Shown piece by piece: positions 14,349 through 22,732 of a stretch of 38,996 nucleotides of DNA. The first letter of the stretch is position 1. Each line of letters opens with the position of its first letter. Position numbers and translations under genes: made by a program. The notes below the pieces were generated by a model. The model did not search any database. It was given only the letters and a program-made list of their open reading frames with translations, and was not told the origin of the DNA. The stretch spans positions 1-38,996 of the forward strand of contig CADACD010000028.1 of the NCBI GenBank assembly GCA_902786365.1. Reading direction: 5' to 3'. Source of the stretch: an uncultured Lachnospiraceae bacterium (GTDB lineage Bacteria; Bacillota; Clostridia; Lachnospirales; Lachnospiraceae).

Positions 14349-14816
14349 ATGAGTCAGGAAAAAGTTGATAAATATAAAAAGGACAAAGCCAACCGTAAGA
14401 AATTAATTGCCAAACAGAAACGTCAGGAGTTTTTAGAAAAATCCGTTGTTACACTTATTGGTCTGGCACTTGTTGCATTCATTGTAATATCTGCATATTT
14501 TAAATGGTTCCACAAAGAGAAGGCTACTGTTGCAGAAGCAGCTACATACAGTCTTTCCGAAGAAGAAATCTCAAGTGTATGGGAAGCCCATGAGAATCCA
14601 ACGGAAGAGGAAACTACTTCAAGTGAAGATATTTCTGAAGAAGAAACTATTGCAGATGAGACCGACAATACTGCGAATGATGTAAGCACAGATGAGGCTG
14701 ACAATAAAGATAATGATGTTGATTCTGACATCGATAACTCTGGCGAAGATTCTGACAGTAATGAAGATGTTGATAACTCTGACGAAAACAGTATTGAAGA
14801 TAATGACGAGGAATAA
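14349..14816 (+). CDS. Single-pass membrane protein with acidic low-complexity tail
   Basis: A 155-residue protein. Residues 1-32 are basic and cytosolic (KVDKYKKDKANRKKLIAKQK), residues about 33-52 form one membrane helix (SVVTLIGLALVAFIVISAYF), then a short linker, and from about residue 70 to the end the sequence is almost only Asp, Glu, Ser, Asn and Thr. The positive-inside rule places the acidic tail outside. AGGAAAGGA is 8 nt before the ATG at 14349; a TTG at 14343 is an unlikely start. The tail could bind cations or extend through the wall. Family not recognised; it is the only protein gene on the plus strand after the mobile element. Confidence 0.75.
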   Translation: MSQEKVDKYKKDKANRKKLIAKQKRQEFLEKSVVTLIGLALVAFIVISAYFKWFHKEKATVAEAATYSLSEEEISSVWEAHENPTEEETTSSEDISEEETIADETDNTANDVSTDEADNKDNDVDSDIDNSGEDSDSNEDVDNSDENSIEDNDEE

Positions 14817-14850
14817 TAAGACTTATATCTCTATTAACTATTCTATATAC

Positions 14851-14888
14851 AAAAAACTCCAAGATGCTTGTCATCTTGGAGTTTTTTT
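14851..14888. terminator. Bidirectional intrinsic terminator between convergent genes
   Basis: A 16-bp perfect inverted repeat with core ACTCCAAGATG / CATCTTGGAGT, 5-nt loop, flanked by A6 on the left and T7 on the right. It serves the acidic membrane protein gene on the plus strand and argS on the minus strand. Confidence 0.92.
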
Positions 14889-14924
14889 GTAATTGCATTA
14901 AATCTCACTATCCTTAAAATATTA

Positions 14925-16688
14925 CTACATCCTGTCCGGTGCTGAAAATCCCAGCAAATCTATACATTCTTCTAATGCTTTTCTCGTCAGGGAAATCAGG
15001 TTAATATAACTTAATTTTCTCTTTTTATCTTCACATGCAAGTATCTTTGTCTCATGGTAAAACTTATTAAAAGCATTTGAAAGTTCATAAATATAGGCAC
15101 ATATCTTATGCGGTGCCAAATCCTGAATCGCATTTTCTATCACATCATTATACTTTGCAAGTAAAAGCATGAGTTCCTTTTCACTGTCACCCTCTGCTGC
15201 AAGAATAGTGCTATCTTCTATTTTGTTATCTTCAAGGTACTTGTTAAGAATTGACTTAATTCTCACAATTGTGTAAAGGATGTAAGGACCTGTATTTCCC
15301 TCAAATGAAGAAAATCTTTCGATATCAAACACATAATCCTTTGCTGCCTGATTTGATAAATCTCCGTATTTCAACGCTGCAAGTCCTACAATATCTGCTG
15401 TCGCTCTTGCCTCATCCTCTGATACAGAACGGTTATTCATGATTTTATCAAATACAGCATCATTAATCTCCTGAATTAGGTTTTCAAGACGCATGACACC
15501 GCCCTCTCTTGTCTTAAACGGTTTGCCGTCTTTACCATTCATCGTACCGAATCCATTAAATACAAGTTCGGTATTCTCTTTTACAATTCCGGCTTTTTTC
15601 GCTACACGGAATACCTGCGTAAAGTGCATCTCCTGACGCTTGTCTACTACATATACAACCATATCCGGTGCAAAATCCTTTTCTCTCTGAACAAGTGTGG
15701 CAAGGTCAGATGTCGCATATAATGCAGCCCCATCTGATTTCTGAATAATACATGGAGGCACTTCTTTTGTATCGCTCTCCTCCACCACATCAACAACCAT
15801 TGCACCTTCACTCTCATGAAGTAGCTCTTTTGCTTTTAACATTTTAATCATCTGCGGAATATATTCATCTGCATCACTTTCACCCTTCCACAAATCAAAA
15901 TACACATTCAGGTTACCATAATTTTTCTTTAAATCCTCAACTGATACATTCAAAATATGCTTCCATATTGCTCTGTATGGCGCATATCCTTTCTGCAGTT
16001 TCAGTGTTGCCATATGTGCTCTTTCCTTAAACGCTTCATCTTCCTTTGACTTCGCACTTGCACATGGATAAATCTCTTCCAGTTCACTGATTGTAAATGG
16101 AGGTTCTGCAGGATATTCTCCATTATAATTTTCATCAAAGTATACGAGTTCTGGCTTTCTCTCCTCAAGCTCAGTGATAATCAGTCCCATCTGCAGTCCC
16201 CAGTCTCCAAGATGAACATCTCCGATTACCTCATGCCCGAGGTATCTGAACATTCTCTTGATACTTTCACCGATAACTGCTGATCTTAAATGACCGACAT
16301 GTAATGGTTTTGCCACATTTGCTCCACCATAGTCAATCACTATAGTCTTTGGATTCTGTGCCATATTACAGCCTAATTTATCTGTCTGATTTATATCATT
16401 AATATACCTGGCAAGATAGTCATTACTGATATTGATATTAATAAATCCCGGCATCACTGCCTCTATACTGCTAAACATTTCCCTGTCCTTTATATGTTCA
16501 AGAACTTCTCCTGCTATCGCTATCGGTGTCTTTTTATACGCCTTTGCTGCCGCCATCGCACCATTACACTGGTATTCACACAAATCCGGTCTGTTAGAAA
16601 GTGTAACCTTTGCATATTTTTCATCATATCCTGCCGAAACAAATGCCTCTTTTACATTTTCTGCAATCAAGTCAATAAATGTTTTCAT
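14925..16688 (-). CDS. argS: Arginyl-tRNA synthetase
   Basis: A 587-residue class I synthetase of ordinary length. An N-terminal additive domain (residues about 1-110) precedes the HIGH-equivalent in ANVAKPLHVGHLRSAVIG; the ArgS KMSKS-equivalent is the degenerate KPFKTREGGVMRL. The C-terminal anticodon-binding domain includes VFDIERFSSFEGNTGPYILY and AFNKFYHETKIL and ends LLGFSAPDRM, a typical ArgS terminus. It charges tRNA-Arg and needs the tRNA for activation. The UDPGP-family gene lies 129 bp upstream on the same strand; that gap has two copies of TTTTGATATCA and no clear promoter. Confidence 0.97.
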   Translation of the reverse strand: MKTFIDLIAENVKEAFVSAGYDEKYAKVTLSNRPDLCEYQCNGAMAAAKAYKKTPIAIAGEVLEHIKDREMFSSIEAVMPGFININISNDYLARYINDINQTDKLGCNMAQNPKTIVIDYGGANVAKPLHVGHLRSAVIGESIKRMFRYLGHEVIGDVHLGDWGLQMGLIITELEERKPELVYFDENYNGEYPAEPPFTISELEEIYPCASAKSKEDEAFKERAHMATLKLQKGYAPYRAIWKHILNVSVEDLKKNYGNLNVYFDLWKGESDADEYIPQMIKMLKAKELLHESEGAMVVDVVEESDTKEVPPCIIQKSDGAALYATSDLATLVQREKDFAPDMVVYVVDKRQEMHFTQVFRVAKKAGIVKENTELVFNGFGTMNGKDGKPFKTREGGVMRLENLIQEINDAVFDKIMNNRSVSEDEARATADIVGLAALKYGDLSNQAAKDYVFDIERFSSFEGNTGPYILYTIVRIKSILNKYLEDNKIEDSTILAAEGDSEKELMLLLAKYNDVIENAIQDLAPHKICAYIYELSNAFNKFYHETKILACEDKKRKLSYINLISLTRKALEECIDLLGFSAPDRM

Positions 16689-16817
16689 CTCTCTGTGTGT
16701 CCTTTCTTTGCCTAAATTTTCTATTCAATTTTGATATCACTTTTGATATCATTTTAATGATTAATAGCTTTCCACCAGATTTCTTCTGTTACCGCTCACA
16801 TGATTGAAAGCCTTTCA

Positions 16818-18050
16818 TCAGATTTCTACACCATTATACTGTAACAGTTCTCTCGCAGTCTCAATAGAATCCACACCTTCCTTATTCTTCACCGGTGCAA
16901 ATTCTCTCTTTCTCTCCACCTCATACACAAGACAGTCATCAAGCATATTAATCATATCAAGAATCAATGTCTCAAATTTGTAGCCATTTGGCTCCTTTGG
17001 AGATACGAATTCTCCCTTTTCATTGATATATGGAATCTTTTTCTCAACAATATGTGTGGTCATACTATTGTCACTAATCTGTAATAGTTCTTTGATTCTG
17101 AACATATAATTTAAAATAACACCGTAATTGTATGCCGGCTCACCTTTGCTGTCCTTTGCCTGCATCATTTCATCTGTCAGTTCATAATATTCAACGATGG
17201 ATGGTCTGCCATTCTTTCTGCACATAACACCAACTCTTTCATCCGGTCTCACTTTCTTTACAACTTTAGCCGATGAAGGATAACCGGATAAAATTGTAGC
17301 TCCTACATAAGCAGGATCTGCAATTCTCTGTAATACATTGTCAACTGAAAATACATTCAACCATTCAACACCCATCTTCTCCATCTTTGATATCAAGTCT
17401 GCTTTTATGATAGATGAGAACCATCCTCCATTTCCATTTGGTGATAATGAAAGCCTGCCTTTTGCCTCCATATAAAACTTTCCATCATAACTCATACCCG
17501 GAGCCATACTCTGAACAAAGAAAAATACAAATTCCTTATCATATCCGAAATAATTCTTTTCTTCTAAAAACGCTCTTGTCTGTTCATCGTTTATTTCGCT
17601 TGTCATGATAAATAATGGGATATAACAGCCTGTAATATTCACAACATCTAACATATTGGTGATAATTCTCTCAAAGATATATAATTCTTTGTTCACTCCG
17701 ATATTGAACATTCCCTTTGGTTTATCAAAACCAAGTCTCGTACCCTGCCCTCCTGCTAAAAGAACAGCACCTACCTTACATTCTTTTAACGCTTTTATTC
17801 CTGCTTCTTCAAATTGATTTCTTTGCTCTTCTATCTCATCTATTGTCATTGCCTCTAGAGGCAAGTATACATCTTCTTCATTCTGACCGATTTTGTCTTT
17901 GTTTTTATATATTTCAATATAATCAAAATCAAGCTGTTCAAGTTGCTTTTCATAATCTATTTTCTGATTTACGTCTAATTCATCATAAAACTTCAATAAA
18001 TGATTCTGATTATATTGATTGATTTTTTCAATTAAACTTTCACTCAACAT
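16818..18050 (-). CDS. UDPGP-type sugar-phosphate nucleotidyltransferase
   Basis: A 410-residue enzyme of the eukaryote-like UDPGP family, which includes UDP-N-acetylglucosamine and UDP-glucose/galactose pyrophosphorylases. The nucleotide-binding loop is LLAGGQGTRLGFDKPKGMF near residue 95; further family blocks are MTSEIND, GNGGWFSSI and LNVFSVDNVLQRIADP (metal-binding Asp). It makes a UDP-sugar from UTP and a sugar 1-phosphate; the exact sugar cannot be read from sequence, although UDPGP members with this loop are usually annotated as UDP-GlcNAc or UTP-glucose-1-phosphate enzymes. ATG at 18050 is preferred; a TTG at 18062 directly abuts the ribosome site. GAAAGG lies 12 nt upstream, a long spacing. 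Confidence 0.88.
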   Translation of the reverse strand: MLSESLIEKINQYNQNHLLKFYDELDVNQKIDYEKQLEQLDFDYIEIYKNKDKIGQNEEDVYLPLEAMTIDEIEEQRNQFEEAGIKALKECKVGAVLLAGGQGTRLGFDKPKGMFNIGVNKELYIFERIITNMLDVVNITGCYIPLFIMTSEINDEQTRAFLEEKNYFGYDKEFVFFFVQSMAPGMSYDGKFYMEAKGRLSLSPNGNGGWFSSIIKADLISKMEKMGVEWLNVFSVDNVLQRIADPAYVGATILSGYPSSAKVVKKVRPDERVGVMCRKNGRPSIVEYYELTDEMMQAKDSKGEPAYNYGVILNYMFRIKELLQISDNSMTTHIVEKKIPYINEKGEFVSPKEPNGYKFETLILDMINMLDDCLVYEVERKREFAPVKNKEGVDSIETARELLQYNGVEI

Positions 18051-18201
18051 CCAATATATCAACCTTTCTTATTTTCTTATGTCTTATTTTTAACTACATC
18101 ACAAATTTAATCATTTATCTTTTGGTACTTCTTCAGTTTATTTTATAATCTTTTTGTTTGTCTTGTGTTTCAATAATCTCCCATTTTCTACTAATTTTCA
18201 A

Positions 18202-18234
18202 AGAGAAGAACTTTATTTTGCTAAGTTCTTCTCT
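18202..18234 (-). terminator. Hairpin downstream of the basic disordered protein gene
   Basis: A 12-bp perfect stem AGAGAAGAACTT / AAGTTCTTCTCT with a 9-nt loop, about 65 bp after the stop at 18300. On the minus strand it is followed by only TTG then AT-rich sequence, so it is a moderate terminator. Confidence 0.55.
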
Positions 18235-18299
18235 TATCATTTACATAACTAATCAAATATAAAAATGATGAATTAACTCTATAAACTTCTACTCATTTC

Positions 18300-18902
18300 T
18301 TACAGATACATATCTAAATCATCATCATCATATGAACCATTTTCATATTCCCTTGTCCAGTCTATGTTGTTTGAACGTTTAGGTCTGCTCTGCATTCTTG
18401 CAGGCTTTGCATTTTTCCTGTCAGCCTGTTTCTTCTTCATTGCCTTCTTTTCTTTTTCAATTCTGTTGATAATCTCTATCTTATCCGGCTGCTGTTCTTT
18501 TACCTTGTTATCTTTTGACACCTGTTGTCTTTTCTGTGGTCTGACATTATCTTCATCATCTTTATCATACGGATCGCCAAAATTCCTGTCTGCTGCCTTT
18601 CTTTTGTATGTCTTATTTGCACCGGAAACTTCTCCATTCTTATACGAGTCCCTTCTCTGGCCATTGCCGCCATTTCTATTATCTCTTCCGTCTTTAAAAT
18701 CTCTGTTTCCTTTGACATTGTTGCCCGAATTCTTTCTATATCTTTCTTTTTGCTCTCTGCTGCCATCGCCTAAATCTTTTTTGTAAGGCTTTGAATCACG
18801 CCCCTCACTATTTCGATTGTCACGATAGCTCTTCGTCTCTCTCTTTCCTTCTGTGCTTTTCATGTTTTTACTGCGACTTTCGCCACTGTTACTCGTAATC
18901 AC
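18300..18902 (-). CDS. Basic, disordered low-complexity protein
   Basis: A 200-residue protein rich in Arg, Lys, Asn, Gly, Asp and Ser with no hydrophobic core. It includes repeats such as RDNRN and GRDNRNGGNGQRRDS, a helical KKMKKK-like stretch (RIEKEKKAMKKKQADRKNA) and an acidic C-terminus (YDDDDLDMYL). GTG start: AAGGAG lies 6 nt before GTG at 18902. The composition resembles RNA-binding tails of helicases and ribosome-associated proteins, and the gene lies 129 bp downstream of a UvrD-like helicase gene on the same strand. Function and family are unknown; translation is plausible given the clear ribosome site and uninterrupted frame. Confidence 0.65.
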   Translation of the reverse strand: MITSNSGESRSKNMKSTEGKRETKSYRDNRNSEGRDSKPYKKDLGDGSREQKERYRKNSGNNVKGNRDFKDGRDNRNGGNGQRRDSYKNGEVSGANKTYKRKAADRNFGDPYDKDDEDNVRPQKRQQVSKDNKVKEQQPDKIEIINRIEKEKKAMKKKQADRKNAKPARMQSRPKRSNNIDWTREYENGSYDDDDLDMYL

Positions 18903-19031
18903 AATGTTCTCCTTCCATATGCCTTTGTAATAAATTTAAAATATTATACATAAATATTTTATATGATTTTACTGATAAGTCAACTAATTTTTATTCATTT
19001 CTATATTATTTTTATTATGTGGTTACTATTC

Positions 19032-20906
19032 CTATTTTCCAGCTTTATCTGTGCGGACAGTTTTTATTGTTCGCATTTCTTTTACGAATCTTGAAATTTC
19101 CACCTGCCTGCTAAATCTTTCTTTTACTGAAAATACATGCAGCCTGTTTTTTGCTCTTGTCACTGCCACATAAAACATCCTTCTCTCCTCTTCAATATCA
19201 TCATCAAGAACTGCCTTTGAATGTGGCACAACACCTTCCACTACATCAATAATGTAGACAATTTCATATTCAAGCCCTTTTGCACTGTGCATGGTTGCAA
19301 GTTCTATGGCATTTTCTTTTCTATTATTCATTTCCGCCTGTTTTTTTAACTCATCTGCATAATTTTCGATATGTTCAAACCACTCATCAAAATTTCTGAA
19401 ATCCTTTGCTGCAATGAGAAGTTCATCTCTAATTTCATTTAGCTCCTCAAGATTCATTCTTCGGTAGTCAGCATATTCTTCAAGGTATTGTTCGTACCCG
19501 ACACTCTGGAAAATATAGTTAATTGCCGCATACGGTGCCATCTGCTTAATCATTCTTAAATCAAATTGAAGCTTATCAAGTCTTTCTATCATCCATACCT
19601 TGTCACGAAAATAGCGCATGAGCCTGTCAATATCAATAATGTCTTCTCTTAGAATCTCCCTTGATATGTATCTGTTCGGTTTATTGATAATTCTCAAAAA
19701 ATCTGTTCTGCTTTTACTTCCTAAGGCAAATCTGATATAGCTGATAACATCCTTTGCAATGAAATGCTCATAAATATTTGGCATGGAATCTTTCATATGA
19801 AATGGAATATTATATTCCATCAGCTTTTCCACAAGAAATCTCGGACCTATATTCGTCCGAAATAAAACAGCGATGTCGCTGTATCTGCCACCTGATTCAA
19901 TATGCTTTCTGATATCACTTATTATCCTTGCATTTTCCTCTGATTCATTCTTAAATTCTCTGTATTCCACAGGTACTCCATCTTCTCTTGATGGTTTGAT
20001 CACCTTATCAAACCGTTTTTCATTGCGTGAAATCAGATTACATGATGCCTTGACTATATTTCCGTTACATCTGTAATTCTCATCAAGCACAATTTTGATT
20101 GTACCCTGATAATCATTTTCAAAGTTAAGCATAATCTCTGGTCTTGCCCCACGAAATCTATAGATTGACTGGTCGTCATCTCCTACAATGAATAGATTAT
20201 CTTGCGGTGCCGCAAGAAGTTTTATCACCTCATACTGCACTCTGTTGATATCCTGAAATTCATCAATCAAAACATACTGATATTTTGCCTGCCATGCTGC
20301 AAGTATATCTTTTCTCTGCATTAATAATTCAAAGCACATTATCAGCATATCATCAAAATCTATCTTATTTTTTCGTCTCAATACCTCATCATACTTCGCG
20401 TAGATTCTTTTAAAAATCTCATCGCTGCAATTGGAAGAATAGTAATTATTCAAATCAATCATATCCCCTTTTACATTGCCGATTTCTGATATAATGGAAG
20501 AGACAAATTCTTTCTCATCTTCGATATCAAGATTTTCTTTTTCAACCAGTTCTTTGATAATGCGGTACTTTTCCTCTTCTCGCAAAATATTCTCTGCCCT
20601 ATAGTTATATGAGTATTTTAAAATCTTAAAAAAAACTGCATGAAAGGTTCCAAATGAAACCGGCAGACATCTGTCGTCCATTATTTTTTCAAACCTTTCC
20701 TGCATTTCTCTTGCCGCCGCCTTTGTGAATGTAATCACAAGGATATTTGATGGATTCACATTATATTTTTCAATTATTTTTTTTGTTCTGTGAGTAATGA
20801 CAAGTGTTTTTCCTGAACCGGGACCTGCAAGTACCATGCATGGTCCCGTATTGTGATTGATTGCCTCACTCTGTGCTTTACTAAACTGCTTTTTCAAGTT
20901 TCTCAA
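19032..20906 (-). CDS. UvrD/PcrA-like superfamily 1 DNA helicase
   Basis: A 624-residue SF1A helicase, shorter than PcrA (about 720-740). Q motif [11 protein letters not shown], Walker [18 protein letters not shown], Walker [13 protein letters not shown], motif [19 protein letters not shown], motif IV LDENYRC, motif [16 protein letters not shown] and motif [17 protein letters not shown]. It would unwind DNA 3'-5' with ATP, in repair or replication restart. The start is a TTG at 20906 or 20897; the gene overlaps the 3' end of gltX, and GTAGGA before the TTG codons serves as ribosome site. The C-terminal Tudor-like tail of PcrA is missing, so this is probably an accessory paralogue. Confidence 0.88.
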   Translation of the reverse strand: MRNLKKQFSKAQSEAINHNTGPCMVLAGPGSGKTLVITHRTKKIIEKYNVNPSNILVITFTKAAAREMQERFEKIMDDRCLPVSFGTFHAVFFKILKYSYNYRAENILREEEKYRIIKELVEKENLDIEDEKEFVSSIISEIGNVKGDMIDLNNYYSSNCSDEIFKRIYAKYDEVLRRKNKIDFDDMLIMCFELLMQRKDILAAWQAKYQYVLIDEFQDINRVQYEVIKLLAAPQDNLFIVGDDDQSIYRFRGARPEIMLNFENDYQGTIKIVLDENYRCNGNIVKASCNLISRNEKRFDKVIKPSREDGVPVEYREFKNESEENARIISDIRKHIESGGRYSDIAVLFRTNIGPRFLVEKLMEYNIPFHMKDSMPNIYEHFIAKDVISYIRFALGSKSRTDFLRIINKPNRYISREILREDIIDIDRLMRYFRDKVWMIERLDKLQFDLRMIKQMAPYAAINYIFQSVGYEQYLEEYADYRRMNLEELNEIRDELLIAAKDFRNFDEWFEHIENYADELKKQAEMNNRKENAIELATMHSAKGLEYEIVYIIDVVEGVVPHSKAVLDDDIEEERRMFYVAVTRAKNRLHVFSVKERFSRQVEISRFVKEMRTIKTVRTDKAGK

Positions 20907-22338
20907 TTCCTACTTTTATTCTTCTTAATGATTCATCTTTTCCTAAGATTTCCATTATCTCAAATGCACCTCCCGGTGTCATCTGTTTACCTGAAACTGC
21001 TGTTCTGACCGGCCATAAGCCCTGTCCGTTCTTGATTCCTTTTTCAGAAATATACTTCATAATAAGTTCATGAAGTGAATCAATACTGTAATCATCATGT
21101 GCTTCCAAAATAGGGAGAAGTTCTCTTAAAACTTCTAACGAATTTTCAGAATTTGTTTTCATTTTCTTGTGAGTGTACATTGCTATATCATAATCCGGAA
21201 GTTCCTCAAAGAAATCGACATGGTCTGTTATATCAGGTAGTACCTCTATACGTGTTTTCACAAGATCTAAAATCTTCTTTAAATCAATATCTCTCTTTAT
21301 CACTTTTTTGATATAAGGCATTGCAATCTCATAGAATTTATCATTATCCATTGCCTTTAAATATTCACCATTCATCCATTTTAATTTCACAATATCGAAA
21401 ACTGCCGGTGATTTATTGATATGTCTGTAGTCAAATTTTTGAATCAGCTCATCAAGTGACATAATCTCTTCATTATCTTCAGGACTCCAGCCAAGGAGTG
21501 CGATATAATTTACAACTGCTTCTGCAATAAATCCCTGCTCTAACAAATCTTCAAAGGAAGAATGTCCACTTCTCTTTGAAAGTTTTTTATGGTTTTCATC
21601 AGTGATGAGAGGTAGATGAATGTACTTTGGTGATGCCCAGCCAAATGCGTCATATAATCTCTGGTACTTAGGAGAAGATGAAATATACTCATTCCCCCTC
21701 ACAACGTGAGTGATATCCATCAGATGGTCATCAATGACATTGGCAAAATTATAGGTTGGAAAACCATCTGATTTAATTAGAATCATATCATCTAATTCTT
21801 CATTTTCAACTGTGATATCTCCATAAATATCATCATGGAAGGTAGTTGTTCCTTCTTTTGGATTGTTCTGTCTGATGACATAAGGAACACCACTGTTTAA
21901 CTTCTCTTCAATTTCCTCTTTAGAAAGGTGAAGGCAGTGCTTGTCGTACACAACTATCTCTTTGTCGCCTATAATCTGTTTCAACGATGCAAGCCTCTCT
22001 TCATCGCAAAAGCAATAATATGCTTCACCTTTGTCTATCAGTTTTTTCGCATACTCAAGATAAATTCCACTCTTCTGTCTCTCACTCTGAACATATGGAC
22101 CATATCCTGCATCTTTATCAGGACCTTCGTCATGTGAAAGTCCGGCTTTCTCCATTGTACTATATATAATCTCAAGGGCACCTTCATAAAATCTTTCCTG
22201 ATCAGTGTCTTCTATCCTTAAAATAAAATCTCCGCCTTCATGTTTGGCAATGAGATATTCATATAGTGCTGTTCTTAAATTTCCCACATGCATCCTTCCT
22301 GTAGGGCTTGGGGCAAATCTTGTTCTTATCTTTGTCAT
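20881..22338 (-). CDS. gltX: Glutamyl-tRNA synthetase
   Basis: A 485-residue class I synthetase. The HIGH region is [18 protein letters not shown] and the KMSKS equivalent is [16 protein letters not shown]. Zinc-site-like residues occur in [10 protein letters not shown] and KHCLHL. The C-terminal helical anticodon-binding domain ends GIEKLEKAV. Length and motifs match bacterial GltX; in Clostridia lacking GlnRS the enzyme often also makes Glu-tRNA-Gln (known for the lineage, not visible here). GAAAGGATAGTT precedes the ATG. A helicase gene overlaps its end by 26 bp. The upstream spacer holds the hairpin repeat array at 22411-22650. Confidence 0.96.
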   Translation of the reverse strand: MTKIRTRFAPSPTGRMHVGNLRTALYEYLIAKHEGGDFILRIEDTDQERFYEGALEIIYSTMEKAGLSHDEGPDKDAGYGPYVQSERQKSGIYLEYAKKLIDKGEAYYCFCDEERLASLKQIIGDKEIVVYDKHCLHLSKEEIEEKLNSGVPYVIRQNNPKEGTTTFHDDIYGDITVENEELDDMILIKSDGFPTYNFANVIDDHLMDITHVVRGNEYISSSPKYQRLYDAFGWASPKYIHLPLITDENHKKLSKRSGHSSFEDLLEQGFIAEAVVNYIALLGWSPEDNEEIMSLDELIQKFDYRHINKSPAVFDIVKLKWMNGEYLKAMDNDKFYEIAMPYIKKVIKRDIDLKKILDLVKTRIEVLPDITDHVDFFEELPDYDIAMYTHKKMKTNSENSLEVLRELLPILEAHDDYSIDSLHELIMKYISEKGIKNGQGLWPVRTAVSGKQMTPGGAFEIMEILGKDESLRRIKVGIEKLEKAV

Positions 22339-22410
22339 AACTATCCTTTCATCCGGAGTAATTTTATTGAATTGCTATGTCTGTATCTCCGGTCAGACAT
22401 TTTTTAGTGC

Positions 22411-22650
22411 AAAATGCACTCAGGACTCCGTCACACCTTCGGTTATATGCTCAGGACTCCGTCACACCTTCGGTTATATGCTCAGGACTCCGTCACACCT
22501 TCGGTGTGACACCTCAGCATAGATGACACCTCAGTGCAGATTATACCATAATTTGCTTTTGCAAATTATGATTTTGCTTCGCAAAATGCACTCAGGACTC
22601 CGTCACACCTTCGGTGTGACACCTCAGTGCAGATTATACCATATTATCAT
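22411..22650. repeat. Array of UUCG-capped palindromic repeats in the gltX upstream spacer
   Basis: A 31-bp unit starting CTCAGGACTCCGTCACACC is repeated in tandem at 22419-22449 and 22450-22480, a third copy starts at 22481 and a fourth at 22591. Copies 3 and 4 continue into TTCG then GTGTGAC-ACCTCA, forming long imperfect palindromes with C(UUCG)G loops. GACACCTCAGTGCAGATTAT occurs at about 22524-22543 and 22618-22637. Two small hairpins (AATTTGC-TTTT-GCAAATT and ATTTTGC-TTC-GCAAAAT) lie between them. This looks like a REP- or MITE-type dispersed repeat. No gene lies in 22339-22732. Confidence 0.8.
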
Positions 22651-22701
22651 GAATTTTCAAAGTATCTTTACGGTATAAATAATAAACGGATATTTAAAGT
22701 G

Positions 22702-22731
22702 TTACCATTCACCACAATCAGTGAATGGTAA
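22702..22731 (-). terminator. Hairpin directly after the transglutaminase gene
   Basis: TTACCATTCAC and GTGAATGGTAA form an 11-bp perfect stem with an 8-nt loop, immediately after the stop codon at 22733. The minus-strand continuation (CACTTTAAATATCC) has only a short T-run, so it may be an mRNA-end structure or a weak terminator. Confidence 0.55.
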
Positions 22732-22732
22732 T

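Noticed and set aside
14423-14898. Minus-strand reading frames opposite the acidic membrane protein
   Set aside because: Ser/Val- and Gln/His/Tyr-rich frames arise as complements of the Asp/Glu/Asn codons of the plus-strand gene and lack ribosome sites.
22411-22650. CRISPR array
   Set aside because: Tandem units are contiguous with no unique spacers, and copies extend into palindromes; no cas genes are nearby.
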